Shown: positions 23,893 to 31,628, counted from the first letter of the stretch. The stretch: DNA of 33,615 nt from Myxococcota bacterium (GCA_035498015.1 DATKAO010000013.1:1-33615), one strand, 5' to 3'. The notes: a model not told the origin generated them from the letters alone. Made by a program: numbers and translations.

Positions 23893-23921
23893 TTGCAAGT
23901 TCGGGGATTCCCCGTTAGAGA
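23893..23921 (+). promoter_or_regulatory. Candidate promoter upstream of pal, with a palindrome in the spacer
   Basis: TTGCAA (23893-23898) and TAGAGA (23916-23921) are 17 bp apart. The spacer holds the inverted repeat CGGGG-ATT-CCCCG (23902-23914), which could be a repressor site or a short hairpin. The rest of the 171-bp gap up to pal looks like an untranslated leader. Confidence 0.45.
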
Positions 23922-24027
23922 ATGCACCGGTTTTCGGGGGTTGTTCCCGATTTGCGATCGGTGCGCTGGATCACTGAATCGGAGCTTCGTAGTTCCGCTG
24001 CAAGGTCCTGGCGAGACGTGCGAGAAG

Positions 24028-24033
24028 AGGAGG
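24028..24033 (+). promoter_or_regulatory. Ribosome binding site for pal
   Basis: AGGAGG at 24028-24033 lies 8 nt before the first of two adjacent in-frame GTG codons (24042 and 24045). It rules out the longer reading from 23922. Confidence 0.65.
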
Positions 24034-24041
24034 GGCGAAGG

Positions 24042-24524
24042 GTGGTGAAGCGATTTCTCGGAGTAGCGATCCTGTGCGCGGCGATGGCGGCCTGCGAGTC
24101 GTCGGGCACGAACAAGGCTGCGAGCCCCAGCACGGGCTTCGGCAACGAGCAGAACCCGCCGAGCCACGGCGGCATGAGCAGCAGCGCCGACAGCAGCATG
24201 TTCAAGACGATCTACTTCGACTTCGATCACTCGGACCTGCGCGCCGACGCGCGCGAGGGCCTGCAGGCCAACGCCAGCTACCTGAAGGGTAACTCGGGCG
24301 TGCAGATCACGATCGAGGGCAACTGCGACGAGCGCGGCAGCAACGAGTACAACCTCGCGCTGGGCAAGCGCCGCGCGGAAGCCGCGTACAAGTATCTGGT
24401 CGATCTGGGCGTCGAATCGTCGCGGATGACCACCGTCAGCTACGGCGAAGAGAAGCCTGCGGCCGAGGGACACAACGAGCTCGCTTGGGCCAAGAACCGG
24501 CGCGACGACTTCAAAGTCCGCTGA
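24042..24524 (+). CDS. pal: Peptidoglycan-associated lipoprotein Pal
   Basis: A 160-aa outer-membrane lipoprotein. The signal peptide is KRFLGVAILCAAMAAC, with acylation at the Cys. A Ser/Gly-rich linker of about 45 residues follows, then an OmpA-like peptidoglycan-binding domain: IYFDFDHSDLRADA, ITIEGNCDERGSNEYNLALGKRRAEAAYKYL and YGEEKPAAEGHNE. It anchors the outer membrane to peptidoglycan and binds TolB. GTG at 24042 or 24045 is chosen on the AGGAGG site. The longer reading adds about 40 residues with no signal. It has its own promoter candidate, separating it from tolB by 171 bp. Confidence 0.94.
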   Translation: MVKRFLGVAILCAAMAACESSGTNKAASPSTGFGNEQNPPSHGGMSSSADSSMFKTIYFDFDHSDLRADAREGLQANASYLKGNSGVQITIEGNCDERGSNEYNLALGKRRAEAAYKYLVDLGVESSRMTTVSYGEEKPAAEGHNELAWAKNRRDDFKVR

Positions 24525-24525
24525 T

Positions 24526-25389
24526 TTGAGCGGGAAGCTGCTCCGCCGCGGTCTCGCGGCGGTCTCACTTCTCGCGCTCTCCGGCTGCGTCACCGTGCCG
24601 GAGTTCCAGGCCCTGCGCCGCAAGGTCGACGCGCTCGAGAGCCGCGGCGGCGGCAAGGGCTCGGACGACTGGAGCAAGTCGGGCGCGAGTGGCGGCGCGG
24701 CGTCGGGCAACCGGCTGGCCGACCTCGACGCCGAAGTGACTTCGCTGCGCGACGAGGTGGCCAAGCTCCAAGGCGAGGTCGACGCGCTGAAGAAGGAGCT
24801 CGACCGGCAGCACGCCGCGGCGCCAGGCGCCGCAGCGGCCGGAGCTGCGGCAGGTGCGGCCGCTGCGCCCGCCGAAGGCGCCGCTGGAGCGCCGGGAACG
24901 GCCGCCCCCGCGCCTGGAACCAATGCCCCGGTCGCGGCACCTAACCCGACCACGGAAACCCCGGCGCCCGGGGCCACGAATGCGTCGAGCGAAGAGGTCC
25001 GGGACTACGAGGCTGCCTTCAGCATGTATCGCGCAGGCAAATACGCAGACGCCATTGACCGGTTTCAGGCCTTCCTCCAGACTCACCCGTCCTCCGAGTT
25101 CGCGGACAATGCCCTGTTCTGGATGGGCGAGTCGTACTTCAAGCTGAACGACTTCGAGCAGGCCGCGGTGGCATTCGATCGAGTGGTGAAGCGGTTCCCG
25201 AAGGGGAACAAGGTGCCCGACGCACTGTACCGGCAGGGCGTTTCACTCCAGGAGATCGGAAACCGGACCGGGCAGCAGTCCACATACGGGCCGGCGGCGT
25301 GCCAGATCTTCAAGCGCATCGCCGACGACTACCCATCCTCGGAGCGTGTGGCAGAGGCTCGGCGTCAATTGGAGAAGTGTCCGTCGTGA
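24526..25389 (+). CDS. cpoB: Tol-Pal accessory protein CpoB/YbgF
   Basis: A 287-aa protein beginning with a lipoprotein-type signal (LRRGLAAVSLLALSGC, Cys at about 21). A coiled-coil segment (LADLDAEVTSLRDEVAKLQG through about residue 105) is followed by an Ala/Pro-rich linker of about 55 residues. The C-terminal TPR/YbgF domain starts near 165 (YEAAFSMYRAGKYADAIDRF, FADNALFWMGESYFKLNDFE, VPDALYRQGVSLQEIG). CpoB links Tol function to peptidoglycan synthesis at the septum. E. coli CpoB has a cleaved signal peptide, so a lipid anchor is a difference. TTG at 24526 is the only start that preserves the signal; no clear ribosome binding site is seen, but it follows pal by one base. Confidence 0.88.
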   Translation: MSGKLLRRGLAAVSLLALSGCVTVPEFQALRRKVDALESRGGGKGSDDWSKSGASGGAASGNRLADLDAEVTSLRDEVAKLQGEVDALKKELDRQHAAAPGAAAAGAAAGAAAAPAEGAAGAPGTAAPAPGTNAPVAAPNPTTETPAPGATNASSEEVRDYEAAFSMYRAGKYADAIDRFQAFLQTHPSSEFADNALFWMGESYFKLNDFEQAAVAFDRVVKRFPKGNKVPDALYRQGVSLQEIGNRTGQQSTYGPAACQIFKRIADDYPSSERVAEARRQLEKCPS

Positions 25390-25739
25390 AGAAGAACGAC
25401 CAGAAGAAGTTCCAGAAGATGCTCATGGAGCAGCGTGACAAGCTCATGGTGAACGCGAAGCGCGCGGTCACCGGCGACATCCATCTGGACCCCGATGACT
25501 TTTCGGACGAGATCGACTCCGCCTCCTCGGAGAGCGGTCTCGCGTTCGTGGGCCGCTTGCGCGAGCGCGAGCGGGCTCTGCTGCAGAAGATCGAGGCGTC
25601 GCTCGCGAAGATCGAAGCCGGCACGTTCGGCACCTGCGTGCAGTGCGGCGAGGACATCGGCCTGAAGCGCCTCGAGGCGCGGCCGGTCGCGAGCCTCTGC
25701 ATCGACTGCAAGAGCCAGCAGGAGAAGCTCGAGCACTGA
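25386..25739 (+). CDS. dksA: DksA/TraR family zinc-finger transcription regulator
   Basis: A 117-aa protein with an N-terminal coiled coil (KKFQKMLMEQRDKLMVNAKRAV), the acidic tip region (DPDDFSDEIDSASSESG), a second helix (RLRERERALLQKIEASLAKIEAG) and a C4 zinc finger (CVQC near 91 and CIDC near 108-111). DksA binds in the RNA polymerase secondary channel and works with ppGpp. The tip residues here are D-x-x-D-E-type, as in DksA proper. GTG at 25386 overlaps the cpoB stop (GTGA) with GGAGA 10 nt upstream. GTG at 25377 is possible but too close to that site. Confidence 0.9.
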   Translation: MKKNDQKKFQKMLMEQRDKLMVNAKRAVTGDIHLDPDDFSDEIDSASSESGLAFVGRLRERERALLQKIEASLAKIEAGTFGTCVQCGEDIGLKRLEARPVASLCIDCKSQQEKLEH

Positions 25740-25742
25740 GCC

Positions 25743-26786
25743 GTGGCGCTCATCCTCGCGCTCGAGAGCTCGTGTGACGACCTGGCCGCGGCGCTCGTGC
25801 GCGACGGCACGCAGGTACTCGCGTCGGTCGTGCAGAGTCAGGATCGCCTGCATGCGCCCTACGGCGGCGTGGTGCCGGAGCTCGCCAGCCGAGACCACGT
25901 CCGTCACCTGTATGGCGTGCTGGGCGCGGCGCTCGAGCGCGCCGGTGTGCCGTTGGGCTCGGTCGACGCGATCGCGTGCACGGCGGGGCCGGGACTGATC
26001 GGGTCGCTCTTGGTCGGCGTGTCGTTCGCCAAGGCGCTGGCCTACCGGCTGGGCAAGCCGCTGGTCGCCGTGCACCACATCGAGGGCCACCTGGCCTCGG
26101 CGCGGCTGGGTGACCCCCCGCTGGGGTTCCCGTTCCTGGGCTTCGTGGTCTCTGGCGGCCACACGCAGCTCTACCGCGTGACGACACTTTCTCGTGTAGA
26201 GCTCCTGGGCGAGACGCGCGACGACTCGGCGGGCGAGGCGTTCGACAAGGTGGCCAAGCGGCTGGGCCTGGGCTACCCGGGCGGGCGCGAGGTCGACCTG
26301 GCCGCGCGCCGCGGCCGCGCGGGGCGCTTCCGCTTCCCGCGCCCGATGCTGCGCGAGCCGGGCCTCGAGCTGTCGTTCTCCGGGCTCAAGACCGCGCTGG
26401 CGCTCGAGGCCGAGCGCATCGAGGGTGACTCGACCCACGGACTCACTGCGCAGGACGTCGACGACCTGTGCGCCTCGTTCCAGGAGGCCGCGGTCGACGT
26501 GCTGGTCGAGAAGGCGCGCCGCGCGCTCGAGCAGACCGGGCTCTCGCGCCTGGCGCTGGTGGGCGGCCTGGCCGCGAACGCGCGCCTGCGCGAGCGCATG
26601 GCCGAGCTCGCGCGCGAGCGCGGCATCGAGACTCACTTCCCGCCCATCGCGCTCTGCACCGACAACGCGGCGATGATCGGCGCGGTCGCCGACGGCATGC
26701 TGCGCGAGGGCCGTGTCGCCGCGCTCGACCTCGAGGCGTTCTCGCGCATCCCCGTGGGCGCCGCGCTGCCCCCGGGCGCGCCATAG
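25743..26786 (+). CDS. tsaD: tRNA N6-adenosine threonylcarbamoyltransferase TsaD
   Basis: A 347-aa ASKHA-fold enzyme that transfers threonylcarbamoyl to A37 of ANN-decoding tRNAs (t6A). Motifs are LALESSCDDLAAALV (usually ETSCDET), the iron ligands in VHHIEGHLASA (His112, His116), VSGGHTQLY, DDSAGEAFDKVAKRLGLGYPGG and SFSGLKTAL. The C-terminal LALVGGLAANARLRERM and LCTDNAAMIGAV are also present. The first catalytic block is slightly degenerate (SCDD for SCDE), which is tolerated in some homologues. GTG at 25743 starts three bases after dksA. Its TAG stop overlaps the proposed AUA start of rsmA. Confidence 0.95.
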   Translation: MALILALESSCDDLAAALVRDGTQVLASVVQSQDRLHAPYGGVVPELASRDHVRHLYGVLGAALERAGVPLGSVDAIACTAGPGLIGSLLVGVSFAKALAYRLGKPLVAVHHIEGHLASARLGDPPLGFPFLGFVVSGGHTQLYRVTTLSRVELLGETRDDSAGEAFDKVAKRLGLGYPGGREVDLAARRGRAGRFRFPRPMLREPGLELSFSGLKTALALEAERIEGDSTHGLTAQDVDDLCASFQEAAVDVLVEKARRALEQTGLSRLALVGGLAANARLRERMAELARERGIETHFPPIALCTDNAAMIGAVADGMLREGRVAALDLEAFSRIPVGAALPPGAP

Positions 26787-27607
26787 CCTCGGCGCGCCAG
26801 AAGCTCGCCGCGCACGGGCTCGCGCCCTCGAAGGCGCGCGGCCAGAACTTCCTGCGCCGGCCCGAGGTCGCGGCGCAGATCGTCGAGAAGCTCGGCGTGC
26901 GCGCGACCGACGCCGCGCTCGAGGTCGGCCCCGGCACCGGTCAGCTCACGCGCGCGCTGGCCGCGGTCGCGCGGCGCACGCTCGCGCTCGAGGTCGACCG
27001 CGGCCTGGTCGCCCTGCTCGCCGCCGAAGGCGAGCTGCCGGGCTACGTCGAGGTGCGGCTGGCCGATGCGCTCGAGGCCAACTGGCCGGCGCTCGCGCGC
27101 GAGCTCTGCAAGCCCGTGGTCCTGGTCGGCAACCTGCCGTACTCGATCGCCGGGCGGCTCTTGGGAGACTGGCTGGTGCCCGACTCTCCGTTCCGGCGCA
27201 TCGGCTGCATGCTGCAGCGCGAGCTCGCCGACCGGGTGCTGGCGGCGCCCGGCAGCGAGGCCTACGGCACGCTCAGCGTGTACGCGCGGCTCTGGTTCAC
27301 CGGCGAGCGCCTGCTCGAGCTATCGCGCGAGGAGTTCTCGCCGCGCCCGCGCGTGCGCTCGACCTTCCTCGCGCTCACCCCGCGGCCGACACCGCCGCGT
27401 GTCGCCGACGTCGAGACACTCCGCCGGCTGGTGCGCGCCGCCTTCGGCCAGCGCCGCAAGCAGCTCAAGCGCGCCCTCGCGCTCGAGTTCCCGCAGGCCG
27501 GGGCGGCGCTCGCCGCGACGCGCATCGACCCGACCCGCCGGGGCGAGACGCTCGACGAAGGCGAGTTCGCGGCGCTGGCCGATGCGCTGGCAGTTGCCGG
27601 TTCCTGA
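26783..27607 (+). CDS. rsmA: 16S rRNA adenine(1518/1519)-N6-dimethyltransferase RsmA (KsgA), proposed AUA start
   Basis: A 274-aa (usual size) SAM-dependent methyltransferase. Motifs with AUA as residue 1 are GQNFL at 20-24, the SAM-binding LEVGPGTG at 46-53, LALEVDRGL, the catalytic NLPYSIA at 117-123, RELADRVLAAPGSEAYG and the C-terminal RRKQLKRAL. It dimethylates two adjacent adenines near the 3' end of 16S rRNA. The start is unusual. In this frame there is no ATG, GTG or TTG between a GTG deep inside tsaD (26468) and a GTG at codon 39 that would lose GQNFL. ATA at 26783 forms an ATAG overlap with the tsaD stop, in the same way as the GTGA junctions elsewhere. Confidence 0.88.
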   Translation: MASARQKLAAHGLAPSKARGQNFLRRPEVAAQIVEKLGVRATDAALEVGPGTGQLTRALAAVARRTLALEVDRGLVALLAAEGELPGYVEVRLADALEANWPALARELCKPVVLVGNLPYSIAGRLLGDWLVPDSPFRRIGCMLQRELADRVLAAPGSEAYGTLSVYARLWFTGERLLELSREEFSPRPRVRSTFLALTPRPTPPRVADVETLRRLVRAAFGQRRKQLKRALALEFPQAGAALAATRIDPTRRGETLDEGEFAALADALAVAGS

Positions 27608-27626
27608 AGCCCGCCGCGCGCGGAAG

Positions 27627-27656
27627 TTGACACTCCGGCCGGATCCCCCTTAGCCT
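27627..27656 (+). promoter_or_regulatory. Sigma-70-type promoter for the panBCD operon
   Basis: A perfect -35 TTGACA (27627-27632) and TAGCCT (27651-27656) are separated by 18 bp (17 if TTAGCC is used), 211 bp before panB. It starts 20 nt after the rsmA stop. Confidence 0.55.
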
Positions 27657-27662
27657 CTTCTG

Positions 27663-27867
27663 CGCAGCGAGTCCGCATCGATTGAGCCCGGAAGCTTGGA
27701 TCTCGAACGAGACCGAGACCGAAGGCGCGATGTTCGATGCGGTCGGTCCCGAGGCCGAAGGCCGAAGATCGGGCCGTCCGCAGTCCGCACGCGAAGGGCG
27801 CCTTCTGATCTCGTCGCAACGACGATCAGGGCGCTCGATTCGTTTGTGGCTCGCCGGAGGGCCCCCC
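27663..27867 (+). promoter_or_regulatory. Structured untranslated leader of panBCD (candidate RNA regulatory element)
   Basis: About 205 nt with no convincing gene and several inverted repeats. TCTC-GAAC-GAGA lies at 27701-27712. An outer arm GGTCCCGA (27745-27752) with TCGGGCC (27769-27775) encloses GGCC-GAA-GGCC (27753-27763). GAAGG-GCG-CCTTC is at 27793-27805. CTGATCTCGTCG-CAA-CGACGATCAG (27805-27829) is a 10-bp stem with a two-base bulge. The panB ribosome binding site GGAGG is at 27856-27860. The panB frame stays open back to TTG 27682, but the extra 62 residues resemble no PanB. I do not recognise a known riboswitch class. Confidence 0.4.
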
Positions 27868-28677
27868 ATGAACACCCCCGAAGCCCGAGTCACCGTACCC
27901 GCCTTCGCGCGCAAGAAGGCACGCGGCGAGAAGATCGCCATGCTCACCGCGTACGACTTCCCGTTCGCGCGCCTGTTCGACCAGGCCGGCATCGACGCGC
28001 TCTTGGTCGGAGACACCATGGGTCACGTGGTGCAGGGTCACGACACCACGCTCCCGGTCACGCTCGACGAGGTGATCTACCACTGCCGCATGGTGAGTCG
28101 CGCGGTGCGGCGCGCGCTGGTCGTCGGCGACATGCCGTTCGGCAGCTACCAGGTGAGCGTGGAAGACGCCCTGCGCAACGCGGTGCGCATGATGAAGGAG
28201 GGCGGGGCGCACGCGGTGAAGCTCGAGGGCGGCGAGCGCATGGCGGACCGGATCGCCGCGTTCGCGCGCGCCGACATCCCGGTCATGGGCCACGTGGGAC
28301 TCACTCCGCAGTCGGTGCATCAGGTCGGCGGCTACCGCGTGCAGGGCCGCGACGACGCGGGTCACGAGAAGGTGCTGCGCGACGCGCGCGCGGTCGAGGC
28401 CGCCGGCGCGTTCGCGGTCGTGCTCGAGTGCGTGCCGCGCGCGCTCGGAGCCGAGATCACGCGCGCGCTCTCCATCCCCACGATCGGCATCGGCGCGGGC
28501 GTGGGCTGCGACGGCCAGGTGCTGGTCATGCACGACCTGCTCGGCCTGGGCGAGGCCGCGCCGCCGCGCTTCGTGCGCCAGTACGTGGGCTTGGGCGACG
28601 TGGTGCGCCGCGCCGCCGAGATGTACGCCGAAGACGTCCGCCAGCAGAAGTTCCCCGGCGATGCTGAATCCTATTGA
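27868..28677 (+). CDS. panB: 3-methyl-2-oxobutanoate hydroxymethyltransferase
   Basis: A 269-aa TIM-barrel enzyme, first committed step of pantothenate (vitamin B5, CoA precursor) synthesis: ketoisovalerate plus methylene-THF gives ketopantoate. Motifs are KIAMLTAYDFPFARLFDQAGIDALLVGDTMG, HDTTLPVTLDEVIYHCRMV, VVGDMPFGSYQ, AHAVKLEGGE, MGHVGLTPQSVHQVGGY and the C-terminal GIGAGVGCDGQVLVMHDLLG. The ATG has GGAGG 7 nt upstream. It is first in a panB-panC-panD operon behind a long leader; its 3' end overlaps panC by 17 nt. Confidence 0.97.
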   Translation: MNTPEARVTVPAFARKKARGEKIAMLTAYDFPFARLFDQAGIDALLVGDTMGHVVQGHDTTLPVTLDEVIYHCRMVSRAVRRALVVGDMPFGSYQVSVEDALRNAVRMMKEGGAHAVKLEGGERMADRIAAFARADIPVMGHVGLTPQSVHQVGGYRVQGRDDAGHEKVLRDARAVEAAGAFAVVLECVPRALGAEITRALSIPTIGIGAGVGCDGQVLVMHDLLGLGEAAPPRFVRQYVGLGDVVRRAAEMYAEDVRQQKFPGDAESY

Positions 28678-29533
28678 GCCGCGGCTGATCCGCAGCACGG
28701 CGGAGCTCTCCCGCTGGTCCGAGGAGCAGCGGGTCATGGGCCGGCGCATCGCGCTGGTGCCCACGATGGGCGCGCTGCACGAGGGGCACGTCTCGCTCGT
28801 GCGCATCGGCTACAACCACGCCGACCGCGTGGTGGTGTCGATCTTCGTGAACCCGACCCAGTTCGGGCCGGCCGAGGACTTCGCGCGCTACCCGCGCGAC
28901 CTGGCGCGCGACCTGGAGCTCCTGCGCAAGGCCGGCGCCGACGTGGTGTTCGCCCCGCCCGTGGAAGAGATCTATCCCGCGGGTGACTCGACCTGGGTCG
29001 AGGTCGAGCGGCTCACCTCGGGGCTGTGCGGCCGCAGCCGGCCCGGTCATTTCCGTGGAGTCACCACGGTGGTGGCGCGGCTGTTCAACGCGGCTCGCCC
29101 GCACGTGGCGGTGTTCGGCGAGAAGGACTACCAGCAGCTCGCGGTCGTGCGGCGCATGGCGCGCGACCTGGCGTTCGGGATCGACGTGATCGGCGGGCCG
29201 ATCGTGCGCGAGCCCGATGGGCTGGCCATGAGCTCGCGCAACGCCTTGCTCTCGCCGCGCGCGCGCCAGCAGGCCACCGCGCTGCACGCCGCGCTGCACG
29301 AGGTGCGCGCCGCCCTGCGCGCCGGCGTGCGCGACGCCGCGGCGCTGTGCGCGGTTGCGCGCCAGCGCATCGAGAAGGAGCCGCTGGCCGAGCTCGACTA
29401 CGTGGAGCTGGTCTCCTCCGACACGCTCGAGCCGCTGCGCGAGCTGCGCGGCCCGGCGGTGCTGGCGCTCGCGGTGCGCTTCGAGGGCACGCGGCTGATC
29501 GACAACACGCTGCTCAACGGAGAAACACTCTGA
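28661..29533 (+). CDS. panC: Pantothenate synthetase (pantoate-beta-alanine ligase)
   Basis: A 290-aa enzyme of the HIGH-type nucleotidyltransferase superfamily that joins pantoate and beta-alanine with ATP. Motifs are [16 protein letters not shown] (HEGH at 40-43), [65 protein letters not shown] and [17 protein letters not shown] (the KMSKS-like loop). The C-terminal dimerisation part is [11 protein letters not shown] at 28661 lies inside the panB 3' end in another frame. Its stop overlaps the panD ATG as TGATG. Confidence 0.97.
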   Translation: MLNPIEPRLIRSTAELSRWSEEQRVMGRRIALVPTMGALHEGHVSLVRIGYNHADRVVVSIFVNPTQFGPAEDFARYPRDLARDLELLRKAGADVVFAPPVEEIYPAGDSTWVEVERLTSGLCGRSRPGHFRGVTTVVARLFNAARPHVAVFGEKDYQQLAVVRRMARDLAFGIDVIGGPIVREPDGLAMSSRNALLSPRARQQATALHAALHEVRAALRAGVRDAAALCAVARQRIEKEPLAELDYVELVSSDTLEPLRELRGPAVLALAVRFEGTRLIDNTLLNGETL

Positions 29534-29880
29534 TGCTGCGCACGTTTCTCAAGTCGAAGATCCACCGCGCCACGGTCACCGAGGCGAACCTGGACTACGA
29601 GGGCTCGATCACCATCGACGGGCTGCTCGCCGACGCCGCCGACCTGTGGCCCAACGAGCGGGTCGAGATCTACGACGTGACCAACGGCCATCGCCTCGCC
29701 ACCTATGTGATTCGCGGCGAGGAGGGCAGCGGGGTGATCGCCATCAACGGCGCGGCCGCGCACCTGGTGAAGCCCGGCGATCTGGTGATCATTGCGAGCT
29801 ACGCCCAGATGACCTCGGACGAGGCGCGTGACTGGCAGCCGCGCATCTGCTTCGTCGACGGGGAGAACGCCCTCCGCTAG
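29533..29880 (+). CDS. panD: Aspartate 1-decarboxylase (pyruvoyl enzyme precursor)
   Basis: A 115-aa precursor. The self-cleavage site Gly24-Ser25 lies in DYEGSITID, which yields the pyruvoyl group; Lys9 and His11 ([10 protein letters not shown]) and Tyr22 are also conserved. [25 protein letters not shown] and [11 protein letters not shown] follow. It makes beta-alanine for PanC from aspartate in the cytosol. The full panBCD set in one operon means the pathway is self-contained here except for panE/ilvC activity. ATG overlaps the panC stop. Confidence 0.97.
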   Translation: MLRTFLKSKIHRATVTEANLDYEGSITIDGLLADAADLWPNERVEIYDVTNGHRLATYVIRGEEGSGVIAINGAAAHLVKPGDLVIIASYAQMTSDEARDWQPRICFVDGENALR

Positions 29881-29892
29881 GCTCGGGCGGCC

Positions 29893-30369
29893 TTGGCCGA
29901 GCCGCCCCGCAAGAGCATCTGCAAGAACCGGAAGGCGCGCTTTCAGTACTCGATCGAGGAGACGATCGAGGCGGGCCTCGTGCTCACTGGAAGCGAGGTG
30001 AAGTCGCTGCGCGCCGGCGGCGCGAACCTGGTCGACTCCTACGCCCAGGTGCACGGCAGCGAGGTGTTCCTGCACAAGGCGCACATCGCCCCCTACGTGT
30101 ACGCGGGCCGCGAGAACCACCTGCCCGAGCGCGTGCGCAAGCTGCTCATGCACCGGCGCGAGATACACCGCCTGGGCGGCCGGCTGCGCGAGAAGGGACT
30201 CACCCTGGTCCCGCTCGAGCTGTACTTCAAGAACGGCCGGGCCAAGGTCGAGCTCGGGCTGGCGCGCGGCAAGAAGCTCCACGACAAGCGCCAGGCGATC
30301 GCCGACCGCGAGTCCGACCGGCGCCTGCGCCAGGTGACCCGGCGCCACGCGAAGCGGGGCGGCGGATGA
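29893..30369 (+). CDS. smpB: SsrA-binding protein SmpB
   Basis: A 158-aa OB-fold protein that escorts tmRNA to stalled ribosomes. Motifs are KNRKARFQYSIEETIEAGLVLTGSEVKSLRAG, NLVDSYAQV, YVYAGRENHLPERVRKLLMHRREI, GLTLVPLELYFKNGRAKVELGLARGKKLHDKRQ and a basic C-terminal tail (DRRLRQVTRRHAKRGGG) that enters the decoding channel. TTG at 29893 is the only start that leaves the usual few residues before NRKAR. Its stop overlaps the next ATG. The tmRNA gene itself begins at 33480. Confidence 0.95.
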   Translation: MAEPPRKSICKNRKARFQYSIEETIEAGLVLTGSEVKSLRAGGANLVDSYAQVHGSEVFLHKAHIAPYVYAGRENHLPERVRKLLMHRREIHRLGGRLREKGLTLVPLELYFKNGRAKVELGLARGKKLHDKRQAIADRESDRRLRQVTRRHAKRGGG

Positions 30370-31628
30370 AGGCCGCCTGCCCCGCCGTGCTGCTGCTCGC
30401 CCTGTGCGGCTGCCAGAGCGCGCCGGTCGAGTACCGCCACAACCGCTGGGACTACTGGAGCTTCGCCAAGCGCTTCGCCGACCTGCCCGAGCCGAACTAT
30501 CTGCCCTGGGCGCTGCACCGCGAGCTCCTGCCCGACGGCAAGGAGGGCCTGGTGGTGTGCCGCTGGGCCGACGACGCGCTGCCGCTGCGCTACTTCGTGG
30601 AGCCGCCGGTGATTCCCGAGTCACTCGCCGGCGAGTGGGCGGAGCGCCGGCCCGAGGACTACGTGACCGCGGTCGACGAGGCGTTCGCGCTCTGGCAGCG
30701 CGCGCTCGGCGGCCCGGCCCGCTTCCAGAGCGTGGCGAGCCGCAAGGAGGCGCAGGTCACGATCCACCTCGCCGCCGAGGTCGAAGAGGTCGAGGAAGGG
30801 CAGGTGCTCGGCGTGGTGCACGGCGAGGCCGAGCGCTGCACGGTCACCAAGGCCGGCCCCGGCGCCGACCAGGTGCAGATCCGCTTCGCGCCCCACGACG
30901 CCTCGGTGTTCATCGCGGACTCGGTCGGCCTGCTCACGCCGCGCCAGGTGCGCGCGGTGGCGCTGCACGAGATCGGCCACGTGCTGGGTGTCTCGGGCCA
31001 GCACAGTCCCCTGGCGGGCGACGTCATGTTCCCGGTCGCGGGCGACCGGCGCATCGAGGCGCTGTCGGAGCACGACAAGAACACGCTGCGCGCGCTCTAC
31101 TCACTCCCGCCCGGCACGATCTACGCGCGCCTGGCCGAGGTGCAGCCGCCCAAGATCGGCGCCGTGCGGCGCGAGCCGCCCACGCTCGCGGGCGAGACCA
31201 TCGACCCGCGCCACGGCTTCGAGGTGCACTTCCCGAAGGGCTGGCAGGTGATCAAGACGCCGAGCGGCTGGATCGCCGTCGACGGAGTGTCTTGGGACTA
31301 CGACGCGTCGATCCAGGTCGTGGCCTCGCGCGGCGACGTGGGCTCGCACCTGTCGCTCCTGGCCGGGCGCAGCCGCGCGCGCGGCGACGACGTGCGCCGC
31401 GAGGTGTTCGAGCTCGACGGCGAGACGGTCGCGCGCCTGATCGCGCGCGGCCCCGAGCGCGCCGAGCAGAGCGACGTGGTCGACTGGGGTGACGGCTTCG
31501 TGCTGGTGGTCATGGCCGACGCAGCCACCAAGGACTTCGAGTTCTACCGGCCCTGGTTCCAGCGCGTGCTGCTGTCGGTGCAGCACATCGACTCACCGGT
31601 CACTCGGAAGCCGAAGGCTTCGCGCTGA
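30366..31628 (+). CDS. Matrixin-like (M10/metzincin) lipoprotein
   Basis: A 420-aa predicted lipoprotein (KAACPAVLLLALCGC, Cys at about 15). The middle part is a metzincin-type zinc protease: an early RYFVEPP strand, then HEIGHVLG (His201, Glu202, His205) and a third His at 213. The Met-turn follows (GDVMFPV) and LSEHDKNTLRALYSLPPGT closes the domain. The spacing from the conserved Gly to the third His is two residues longer than in classical matrixins. The C-terminal about 150 residues (HGFEVHFPKGWQVIKTPSGWIAVDG) look like a separate beta domain. Substrate unknown; probable location is the periplasm or outer membrane. ATG overlaps the smpB stop; the 3' end overlaps the convergent gene by 29 nt. 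Confidence 0.82.
   Translation: MKAACPAVLLLALCGCQSAPVEYRHNRWDYWSFAKRFADLPEPNYLPWALHRELLPDGKEGLVVCRWADDALPLRYFVEPPVIPESLAGEWAERRPEDYVTAVDEAFALWQRALGGPARFQSVASRKEAQVTIHLAAEVEEVEEGQVLGVVHGEAERCTVTKAGPGADQVQIRFAPHDASVFIADSVGLLTPRQVRAVALHEIGHVLGVSGQHSPLAGDVMFPVAGDRRIEALSEHDKNTLRALYSLPPGTIYARLAEVQPPKIGAVRREPPTLAGETIDPRHGFEVHFPKGWQVIKTPSGWIAVDGVSWDYDASIQVVASRGDVGSHLSLLAGRSRARGDDVRREVFELDGETVARLIARGPERAEQSDVVDWGDGFVLVVMADAATKDFEFYRPWFQRVLLSVQHIDSPVTRKPKASR

Noticed and set aside
23922-24041. A longer Pal start at ATG 23922
   Set aside because: It would hide the lipoprotein signal behind 40 residues and ignores the AGGAGG site at 24028-24033.
23340-24977. A 545-aa open frame on the minus strand across tolB, pal and cpoB
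   Set aside because: It is antisense to three clear genes, low-complexity, and has no recognisable domain.
27682-27867. A 62-residue N-terminal extension of PanB from TTG 27682
   Set aside because: PanB aligns from the ATG at 27868, which has a strong ribosome binding site, and the region looks like structured RNA instead.
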